Positions 1-8,053 of a DNA stretch of 64,000 nucleotides are shown one piece after another. The stretch lies in NCBI GenBank assembly GCA_024529925.1, contig JAFEUB010000785.1, forward strand, positions 186,001 through 250,000. Reading direction: 5' to 3'. Positions within the stretch are counted from its first letter, which is position 1; each line of letters starts with the position of its first letter. The DNA comes from Ophthalmolycus amberensis (Eukaryota > Chordata > Actinopteri > Perciformes > Zoarcidae). A program made the position numbers and the translations under genes. The notes beneath the pieces are model-generated. The model was given only the letters and a program-made list of their open reading frames with translations. It made no database searches and was not told where the DNA came from.

Positions 1-1715
1 TCCTTTCGCCAGCAGGTGGCGCTGTGAGTACTAGTGAAAATAAGCTTGTAGACATCCTCGGGCCGTGAGTGGTATCAAGCATGAGACGTTTGGGACCGTT
101 TGGAAGAAGTGCAGCTGAGTTACATCAGCTTTTTTCACGAGGAATCACATAAAGTAATCGGCCGCTACGGCTAAACGATTCCGTCAAAGGTAAAGCTTTT
201 AATAACTTTTAATCACAACGGTCTTGACATGGTGTTAGCAAATTTTAAAGTGGATCTGATGAAGTCCCTAGGAGGAGTTCGTTAAAGTATATAGACTAGA
301 AATAGGCCGAAATCGATGGAAAAATGACACATGAATCGACATTCCCGACTTCCGGTCGGGTTTAGAGCATGGTTCCAAGAGACTTATATTTAAGTCTCCA
401 TAGGATACATGTGCGTACCAACTTTCATACATGTAGCTCAAACGTAGCGCCGGGGCTGCTCTTTCGAAATATTGTAGGGGGCGCTATAGAGGCAATTTAA
501 AACGGACAAGCCAAAAAACCATATGAACTATGTCTTCCTGTGACCTACGACACATGTACAAAGTTTCATGAGTTTTTGAGCATCCCAACACACTCAACCA
601 TCAGCTTCCTGTTTCATGGCGAACGATGCGTCGCCACGGCAACACCGTTCAACGAAAGCGCACAATATTCATGATCATGCATCATCAATGTCTTAAGGCT
701 ATCCTTACTAAATTTGAGACTCATCAGGTCATCAGGCTAGGAGGAATTAAGAAAGGTATAAAATATGACATTTCCTTTAGCCAGTAGGTGGCGCTATGAG
801 TTATTGAATTTTTTTCAATTGAAATATGTTCAAGCTTGAATGATTATCATGCATAAGAAGTTTTGTGCGGATTGGACAATGTACCTTGGAGTTATAAGAA
901 CTTATAAGAATTGATTTTTTCCAAAACAGTGAGGCAAAATGGCCGCCACGCCACGTCAAGGTTCTTCGATGAAAGCGCGAGATTTTGATAACTTTTAATC
1001 ACAAAGGTCTTAAGAACATCCTGACCAAAGGAGAAGTTGATCGCATAAATTCTCTAGGAGGAGTTCGTTAAAATGCGAAGGCTGAAATCGGCAAAAAGTG
1101 GCAAAAATGCGAACTTCGCGGGTTTGCTGTAGCGCCCCCTAGTGGTCGAATGGAAAACAATTCTCAGGATATGTTCCAGCATGCGATGTGCACATATGCT
1201 GCAAGTTTTGGAATTTTGGGACAAACGGTTGAGAAGTTATGTGTATTGATATTAAGCCACGCCCCTAAGAAGTTTATTGGTCCATATCTTGTAAACGCTA
1301 AGAGGTATCAAAAAGCTTTTAATAACTTTTGATGAGGTAGCTCTAATAATGATCCACAACAAATTTGGTAGCAATCGGACCCAGCATGTAGGAGGAGATA
1401 GCAAAAATGGGTTTTACACTCAATTCAAAATGGCGGAAAATCAAAGTAGGCGGAGCTTAGGGGTCTGAGAGGATTTTTTGTAGATCTATATTGATTGGGC
1501 ATGTGGGTCGAATTTCAAGTAAATCGGGCATACTTGCCGAGGGGGCTGACCAGTCCGAATTGAAGGGGGCGCTAGAGAGCCATTTTTTTTACACACAAAT
1601 ATGCAAATTTGGGCAGCAGAGTTTCTACCTCAGATCTGAGAGGGGTGCAAAAATCGTGGGTTTTCATGCATTCCAAGTACCCCTACAAGCTCCCTCCCCA
1701 CAAAAATAAAAGTAA
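1..1715 (+). repeat. Array unit, 5' partial (class A)
   Basis: This unit enters the window about 270 bp into the head. Forward CTCF-like sites are at 9-23 and 781-795, and a reverse site at 1131-1145, all exact to the consensus. The right part carries the rare tail variant with ATTGAAGGGGGCGCT, shared only with the units at 1716 and 42035. The A-rich tail (about 1697-1715) joins the next head directly, without a 60-bp junction block. Confidence 0.95.
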
Positions 1716-1947
1716 ATTAAAGCTGCGAGCAGCGATGAACGGGCCCTCGCCATGCGCGTGTCGGCGTGCCGGCGGGACTCCGGCCTGCGCGTCCGCGAGC
1801 GAGACGTGTTTAATCCCGCGTGGACCGCCTGGTGCCGGAAATGACGCTTTGCAAATAGTCTGATGCTTCCTGTGTCCGCTGCCTGGTGCTACAGAACGCG
1901 TGCGTCGTGTTGCTCTGTGTCAAGTGTCAACCGTGTAGTGTAAAAGT

Positions 1948-1953
1948 CACGTG
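1948..1953. promoter_or_regulatory. CACGTG E-box in unit head (reference copy)
   Basis: TCACGTGA is palindromic and lies about 40 bp upstream of forward CTCF-like site 1. Sixteen of 30 heads have CACGTG. Three have CACGTA (8054, 12388, 18901), one TGACGTCA, two TGACGTAA (44080, 49080) and one TTACGTAA. Seven heads have lost it by an 11-bp deletion. E-box factors of the USF/MYC/MIT type bind such sites; any use here is inference. Confidence 0.45.
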
Positions 1954-1993
1954 AATCGGATGCAGTTTGTCAGAAAACGCCGATTTCCTTTCG

Positions 1994-2008
1994 CCAGCAG
2001 GTGGCGCT
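1994..2008 (+). promoter_or_regulatory. CTCF-type core motif, forward site 1 (reference copy)
   Basis: CCAGCAGGTGGCGCT matches all 15 positions of the vertebrate CTCF core CCASYAGRKGGCRSY. It is the first of three strong sites per unit, about 278 bp from the unit start at the edge of the CpG-rich head. There are 31 copies in the window; 28 are exact and three have one change (10674, 49358, 63972). Occupancy is inferred, not seen. Confidence 0.75.
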
Positions 2009-2455
2009 GTGAGTACTAGTGAAAATAAGCTTGTAGACATCCTCAGGCCGTGAGTGGTATCAAGCATGAGAAGTTTGGGACCGTTTGGAAGAAGTGCAGC
2101 TGAGTTACATCAGCTTTTTTCACGAGGAATCACATAAAGTAATCGCCCGCTACGGCTAAACGATTCCGTTAAAGGTAAAGCTTTTAATAACTTTTAATGA
2201 CAACGGTCTTGACATGGTGCGAGCAAATTTTAAAGTGGATCTGATGAAGTCCCTAGGAGGAGTTCGTTAAAGTATAGCGACTAGAAATAGGCCGAAATCG
2301 ATGGAAAAATGACACATGAATCGAAATTCCCGACTTCTGGTCGGATTTAGAGCATGGTTCCAAGAGACTTATATTTAAGTCGCCATAGGATACATGTGCT
2401 TACCAACTTTCATACATGTAGCTGACACGTAGCGCTGGGGCTGCTCTTTTGAAAT

Positions 2456-2470
2456 ATTGTAGGGGGCGCT
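2456..2470 (+). promoter_or_regulatory. Weak CTCF-like core
   Basis: ATTGTAGGGGGCGCT keeps the 3' core AGGGGGCGCT of the motif but lacks the CCA end (12 of 15 positions match). It occurs once per unit. It probably descends from the same ancestral module end as the strong sites, and may be a decayed or low-affinity site. Confidence 0.4.
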
Positions 2471-2764
2471 ATAGAGGCAATTTAAAACGGACAAGCCAAA
2501 AAAATATATACACTATGTCTTCCTGTGACCTACGACACATGTACAAAGTTCCATGAGTTTTTGAGCATCCCAACACACTCAACCATCAGCTTCCTGTTTC
2601 ATGAATACGATGCGTCGCCACGGCAACAGCGTTCAACGAAAGCGCACAATATTCATGATCATGCATCATCAATGTCTTAAGGCTATCCGGACCAAAATTG
2701 AGACTCATCAGGTCATCAGGCTAGGAGGTATAAAGAAAAGTATAAAATATGACATTTCCTTTAG

Positions 2765-2779
2765 CCAGTAGGTGGCGCT
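2765..2779 (+). promoter_or_regulatory. CTCF-type core motif, forward site 2 (reference copy)
   Basis: CCAGTAGGTGGCGCT is an exact consensus match 18 bp downstream of a TATAAAA. Thirty copies occur: 18 exact, seven with AGGCGG (starts 3767, 14730, 16920, 31464, 53243, 59652, 61695) and five with CCAGGAGG, the last only in class B units. Confidence 0.75.
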
Positions 2780-3114
2780 ATGATTTATTGAATTTTTTTC
2801 AATTGAAATATGTTCAAGCTTGAATGTTTATCATGCATAAGAAGTTTTGTGCGGATTGGATAATGTACCTTGGAGTTATAACAACTTATACAAATTCGTT
2901 TTTTCCAAAACAGTGAGGCAAAATGGCCGCCACGCCACGTCAAGGTTCTTCGATGAAAGCGCGAGATTTTGATAACTGTTAATCACAAAGGTCTTAAGAA
3001 CATCCTGACCAAAGGAGAAGTTGATCGCATAAATTCTGTAGGAGGAGTTCGTTCAAATGCGAAGGCTGAAATTGGCGAAAAGTGGGAAAAATGCCAACTT
3101 CGCGGGTCTACTGT

Positions 3115-3129
3115 AGCGCCCCCTAGTGG
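3115..3129 (-). promoter_or_regulatory. CTCF-type core motif, reverse site (reference copy)
   Basis: AGCGCCCCCTAGTGG is the reverse complement of CCACTAGGGGGCGCT, an exact match. It faces forward site 2 about 335 bp away in convergent orientation. It is the most conserved of the three sites: 30 copies, with only 54631-54645 changed (TGCGCC). A second reverse copy, AGCGCCCCCTCGTGG, occurs once in each of the six class B units. Confidence 0.75.
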
Positions 3130-3542
3130 TTGAATGAAAAACAATTCTCAGGGTATGTTACAGCATGCGATGTGCACATATGCTGCAAATTTTGGGATTT
3201 TAGGACAAAGGGTTGAGAAGTTATGTGTATTGATATTAAGCCACGCCCCTAAGAAGTTTATTGGTCCATATCTTGTAAACGCTAAGAGGTATCAAAAAGC
3301 TTTTAATAACTTTTGATGAGGTAGGTCCATTAATCATCCACAACAAATTTGGTAGTAATCGGACCCAGCATCTAGGAGGAGATAGAAAAAATGGGTTTTA
3401 CACTAAATCCAAAATGGCGGAAAATCTAAGTAGGCGGAGCTTAGGGGTCTGAGAGGATTTTTTGTAGATCTATATTGATTGGGCATGTGGGTCGAATTTC
3501 AAGTAAATCGGGCATACTTGCCGAGGGGGCTGACCGGTCCGA

Positions 3543-3557
3543 ATTGAAGGGGGCGCT
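3543..3557 (+). promoter_or_regulatory. Weak CTCF-like core
   Basis: ATTGAAGGGGGCGCT here, and TTTGTAGGGGGCGCT in most other units, is the second weak core of each unit. It precedes the conserved AGAGAGCCATTTTTTT stretch and the variable tail. Confidence 0.35.
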
Positions 3558-4372
3558 AGAGAGCCATTTTTTTTACACACAAATATGCAAATTTGGGCAG
3601 CAGAGTTTCTACCTCAGATCTGAGAGGGGTGCAAAAATCGTGAGTTTTCATAAATTCCAAGTGCCCCTACAAGCTCCCTCCCCACAAAAATTAAAGTAAT
3701 AATAATACCCCGACCAATTTCAAGAGGGCCTTCGCCAGGCCGACGTTGTCGACGGCTCGGGCCCTAATTAAAGCTGCGAGCAGCGATGAACGGGCCCTCG
3801 CCACGCGCGCGTCGGCGTGCCGGCGGGACTCCGGCCTGCGCGTCCGCGAGCGAGACGTGTTTAATCCCGCGTGGACCGCCTGGTGCCGGAATTGACGCTT
3901 TGCAAACAGTCCGACGCTTCCTGCGTCCTCTGCCTGGCGCTACAGAACGCGTGCGTCGTGTTGCTCTGTGTCAAGCGTGAACCGCGTAGTGTAAATGGGA
4001 TGCAGTTTGTCAGAAAACGCAGATTTCCTTTCGCCAGCAGGTGGCGCTGTGAGTACTAGTGAAAATAAGCTTGTAGACATCCTCAGGCCGTGAGTGTTAT
4101 CAAGCATGAGAAGTTTGGGACCGTTTGGAAGAAGTGCAGCTGAGTTACATCAGCTTTTTTCACGAGGAATCACATAAAGTAATCGCCCGCTACGGCTAAA
4201 CGATTCCGTCAAATGTAAAGCTTTTAATAACTTTTAATCACAACGGTCTTGACATGGTGCGAGAAAATTTTAAAGTGGATCTGATGAAGTCCCTAGGAGG
4301 AGTTCGTTAAAGTATAGCGACAAGAAATAGGCCGAAATCGATGGAAAAATGACACATGAATCAAAATTCCCG

Positions 4373-4381
4373 ACTTCCGGT
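4373..4381 (-). promoter_or_regulatory. ETS-type site ACTTCCGGT (reference copy)
   Basis: The reverse complement, ACCGGAAGT, is a strong ETS/GABP-type core. It occurs once in most units in the context CGACTTCCGGTCGG; the units at 1716 (CTTCTGG) and 60265 (AACTTCCGG) show single changes in the context. Class B units have a further diverged copy (GACTTCCGGTTGGG). Confidence 0.45.
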
Positions 4382-4780
4382 CGGGTTTAGAGCATGGTTC
4401 CAAGAGACTTATATTTAAGTCTCCATAGGATACATGTGCGTACCAACTTTCATACATGTAGCTCAAACGTAGCGCCGGGGCTGCTCTTTCGAAATATTGT
4501 AGGGGGCGCTATAGAGGCAATTTAAAACGGACAAGCCAAAAAAACATATACACTATGTCTTCCTGTGACCTACGACACATGTACAAAGTTTCATGAGTTT
4601 TTGGGCATCCCAACACACTCAACCATCAGCTTCCTGTTTCATGAATACGATGCGTCGCCACGGCAACAGCGTTCAACGAAAGCGCACAATATTCATGATC
4701 ATGCATCATCAATGTCTTAAGGCTATCCTTACCAAATTTGAAACTCATCAGGTCACCTGGCTAGGAGCTATAAAGAAAAG

Positions 4781-4787
4781 TATAAAA
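4781..4787 (+). promoter_or_regulatory. TATA-like element TATAAAA (reference copy)
   Basis: GTATAAAATATGAC occurs in every class A and B unit, 18 bp upstream of forward CTCF-like site 2. In class C it is replaced by a poly-A run, except at 14730 where TATAAAA remains. It could support array transcription, but no initiator or transcript is visible from sequence alone. Confidence 0.3.
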
Positions 4788-5450
4788 TATGACATTTCCT
4801 TTCGCCAGTAGGCGGCGCTATGATTTATTGAATTTTTTTCAATTGAAATATGTTCAAGCTTGATGTATCATCATGCTTAAGAAGTTTTGTGCGGATTGGA
4901 TAATGTACCTTGGAGTTATAACAACTTATAAGAATTCATTTTTTCAAAAACAGTGAGGCAAAATGGCCGCCACGCCACGTCAAGGTTCTTCGATGAAAGC
5001 GCGAGATTTTGATAACTTTTAATCACAAAGGTCTTAAGAACATCCTGACCAAAGGAGAAGTTGATCGCATAAATTCTCTAGGAGGAGTTCGTTCAAATGC
5101 GAAGGCTGAAATCGGCAAAAAGTGGCAAAAATGCCAACTTCGCGGGTCTACTGTAGCGCCCCCTAGTGGTTGAATGAAAAACAATTCTCAGGGTATGTTA
5201 CAGCATGCGATGTGCACATATGCTGCAAGTTTTGGAATTTTGGGACAAACGGTTGAGAAGTTATGTGTATTGATATTAAGCCACGCCCCTAAGAAGTTTA
5301 TTGGTCCATATCTTGTAAACGCTAAGAGGTATCAAAAAGCTTTTAATAACTTTTGATGACGTAGATCTAATAATGATCCACAACAAATTTGGTAGTAATC
5401 GGACCCAGAATCTAGGAGGAGATAGAAAAAATGGGTTTTACACTAAATCC

Positions 5451-5460
5451 AAAATGGCGG
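5451..5460 (+). promoter_or_regulatory. YY1-like site AAAATGGCGG (reference copy)
   Basis: AAAATGGCGG matches the YY1 core (AANATGGCGGC) except for its last base. It is present once per unit about 60 bp before the GTAGGCGGAGCTTAGGGG stretch. A related AAAATGGCCGCC lies upstream of the reverse CTCF-like site in each unit. Confidence 0.4.
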
Positions 5461-5806
5461 AAAATCTAAGTAGGCGGAGCTTAGGGGTCTGAGAGGCTTT
5501 TTTGTAGATCTAGCGGATTAGGACATGTGGGTCAAATTTCAAGTAAATCGGACATACTGGCCGAGGGGCGTCGCCGGGCCGACTTGTAGGGGGCGCTAGA
5601 GAGCCATTTTTTTACACACACATATGCAAATTTGGGCAGCAGAGTTTCTACACCAGATGAGAGAGGGGTGCAAAAATGGTGAGTTTTCATCAATTCCAAG
5701 TACCCCTACAAGCTCCATCCCCACAAAAAGATAAATCATAAATAATAACCCCACCAATTTCAATAGGGCCTTCGCCAGGCCGACGTTGTCGACGGCTCGG
5801 GCCCTA

Positions 5807-8053
5807 ATTAAAGCTGCGAGCAGCGATGAACGGGCCCTCGCCATGCGCGCGTCGGCGTGCCGGCGGGACTCTGGCCTGCGCGTCCGCGAGCGAGACGTGT
5901 TTAATCCCGCGTGGACCGCCTGGTGCCGGAATTGACGCTTTGCAAACAGTCCGACGCTTCCTGCGTCCTCTGCCTGGCGCTACAGAACGCGTGCGTCGTG
6001 TTGCTCTGTGTCAAGTGTCAACCGCGTAGTGTAAAAGTCACGTGAATCGGATGCAGTTTGTCAGAAAACGCAGATTTCCTTTCGCCAGCAGGTGGCGCTG
6101 TGAGTACTAGTGAAAATAAGCTTGTAGACATCCTCAGGCCGTGAGTGGTATCAAGCATGAGAAGTTTGGGACCGTTTGGAAGAAGTGCAGCTGAGTTACA
6201 TCAGCTTTTTTCACGAGGAATCACATAAAGTAATCGCCCGCTACGGCTAAACGATTCCGTCAAATGTAAAGCTTTTAATAACTTTTAATCACAACGGTCT
6301 TGACATGGTAGTAGCAAATTTTAAAGTGGATCTGATGAAGTCCCTAGGAGGAGTTCGTTAAAGTATAGCGACAAGAAATAGGCCGAAATCGATGGAAAAA
6401 TGACACATCAATCAAAATACCCGACTTCCGGTCGGGTTTAGAGCATGGTTCCAAGAGACTTATATTTAAGTCTCCATAGGATACATGTGCGTACCAACTT
6501 TCATACATGTAGCTCAAACGTAGCGCCGGGGCTGCTCTTTCGAAATATTGTAGGGGGCGCTATAGAGGCAATTTAAAACGGACAAGCCAAAAAAACATAT
6601 ACACTATGTCTTCCTGTGACCTACGACACATGTACAAAGTTTCATGAGTTTTTGAGCATCCCAACACACTCAACCATCAGCTTCCTGTTTCATGAATACG
6701 ATGCGTCGCCACGGCAACAGCGTTCAACGAAAGCGCACAATATTGATGATGATGCATCATCAATGTCTTAAGGCTATCCTTACCAAATTTGAAACTCATC
6801 AGGTCACCTGGCTAGGAGCTATAAAGAAAAGTATAAAATATGACATTTCCTTTCGCCAGTAGGTGGCGCTATGAGGTATTGAATTTTTTTCAATTGAAAT
6901 ATGTTGAAGCTTGATGTAGCATCATGCAAAAGAAGTTTTGTGCGGATTGCATAATGTACCTTGGAGTTATAAGAACTTATAAGAATTGATTTTTTCCAAA
7001 ACAGTGAGGCAAAATGGCCGCCACGCCACGTCAAGGTTCTTCGATGAAAGCGCGAGATTTTGATAACTTTTAATCACAAAGGTCTTAAGAACATCCTGAC
7101 CAAAGGAGAAGTTGATCGCATAAATTCTCTAGGAGGAGTTCGTTCAAATGCGAAGGCTGAAATTGGCGAAAAGTGGCAAAAATGCCAACTTCGCGGGTCT
7201 ACTGTAGCGCCCCCTAGTGGTTGAATGAAAAACAATTCTCAGGGTATGTAACAGCATGCGATGTGCACATATGCTGCAAGTTTTGGAATTTTAGGACCAA
7301 CGGTTGAGACGTTATGTGTATTGATATTAAGCCACGCCCCTAAGAAGTGTATTGGTCCATATCTTGTAAACGCTAAGAGGTATCAAAAAGCTTTTAATAA
7401 CTTTAGATGAGGTAGGTCCATTAATGATCCACAACAAATTTGGTAGTAATCGGACCCAGCATCTAGGAGGAGATAGAAAAAATGGGTTTTACACTAAATC
7501 CAAAATGGCGGAAAATCTAAGTAGGCGGAGCTTAGGGGTCTGAGAGGCTTTTTTGTAGATCTATCTCAAGTGGACATGGGTGTGGATTTTCAAGTCAATC
7601 GGACATACTGGGCGAGGGGCGTCACTGTAGGGGGCGCTAGAGAGCCATTTTTTTACACACACATATGCAAATTTGGGCAGCAGAGTTTCTACACCAGATC
7701 TGAGAGGGGTGCAAAAATGGTGAGTTTTCATCAATTCCAAGTACCCCTACAAGCTCCATCCCCAGAAAAAAGCGAATAATAATAATAAGAACCCCTCCAA
7801 TTTCAAGAGGGCCTTCGCCAGGCCGACGTTGTCGACGGCTCGGGCCCTAATAATAATAACCCTGCCAATTTCAATAGGGCCTTCGCCAGGCCGACGTTGT
7901 CGACGGCTCGGGCCCTAATAAGAATACCCCAGCCAATTTCAATAGGGCCTTCGCCAGGCCGACGTTGTCGACGGCTCGGGCCCTAATAATAATAACCCTG
8001 CCAATTTCAATAGGGCCTTCGCCAGGCCGACGTTGTCGACGGCTCGGGCCCTA
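5807..8053 (+). repeat. Array unit, class A with expanded junction (2247 bp)
   Basis: Sites: forward 6085-6099, forward 6856-6870, reverse 7206-7220. The 60-codon open frame seen in most units is broken here by TAA at 7249-7251. The right part has the variant beginning CTCAAGTGGACATGGG (also at about 27210 and 33206). The extra length comes from four tandem 60-bp junction blocks at 7791-8053. Confidence 0.95.
7791..8053 (+). repeat. Four tandem ~60-bp junction blocks
   Basis: Each block runs from CCAATTTCAAKAGGGCCTTC to GGGCCCTAA and is separated from the next by short AAT-rich spacers. Copies two and four share the CCCTGCC start, suggesting internal duplication. This is the longest run in the window; other junctions have none (10), one (16) or two (3). 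The core GCCTTCGCCAGGCCG...CGACGGCTCGGGCCC can form a GC-rich hairpin (GGGCC/GGCCC and GCCG/CGGC arms). GGGCCTTCGCCA resembles GGGCCCTCGCCA in the unit head, so the block may derive from a truncated head. Confidence 0.93.

Larger units (their letters stand above)
1716..3766 (+). repeat. Array unit, class A (2051 bp), used as reference
   Basis: The CpG-rich head spans about 1716-1990. It is of the CpG-depleted subtype (AAATGACG, TCTGATGC, GGTGCT) but lacks the 32-bp insertion. Forward CTCF-like sites lie at 1994-2008 and 2765-2779, a reverse site at 3115-3129, and weaker cores at 2456-2470 and 3543-3557. The E-box CACGTG is at 1948-1953 and TATAAAA at 2741-2747. The ETS-type site is mutated here (CTTCTGG). 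One 60-bp junction block closes the unit at 3707-3766. Confidence 0.95.
3767..5806 (+). repeat. Array unit, class A with short head (2040 bp)
   Basis: The head has the 11-bp deletion that removes the ACGT-core palindrome, so the first CTCF-like site lies 267 bp rather than 278 bp from the unit start. Sites: forward 4034-4048, forward 4805-4819 (one change, AGGCGG), reverse 5155-5169. One 60-bp junction block is at about 5748-5806. Confidence 0.95.

Noticed and set aside
1716..1990. tRNA- or 5S-derived SINE head with Pol III promoter
   Set aside because: I could not find a convincing A box/B box pair in the head, although the A/AAT-rich tail is retroposon-like.
2801..2812. TTTCAATTGAAA 12-bp palindrome downstream of forward site 2
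   Set aside because: It is real and present in most A/B units, but lies in a poly-T context and has no distinguishing pattern between units.
3134..3316. Repeated 60-residue frame beginning M(K/Q/E)NNSQ as a gene family
   Set aside because: Frame-shifting indels, a stop in one copy, and mostly amino-acid-changing differences between units. No signal peptide, domain or codon bias; its openness follows from copying of the repeat.
3372..3395. Shine-Dalgarno-like AGGAGG followed by ATG
   Set aside because: TAGGAGGAGATAG...ATGGG looks like a bacterial ribosome site, but no sustained frame follows, and the motif is part of the internal module repeat of a eukaryotic satellite.
3786..3980. Arg/Ala-rich frames starting MNGPS in unit heads
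   Set aside because: GC-rich, stop-poor DNA yields long frames on both strands. Head deletions (11 bp) and the 32-bp insertion shift the frame freely.
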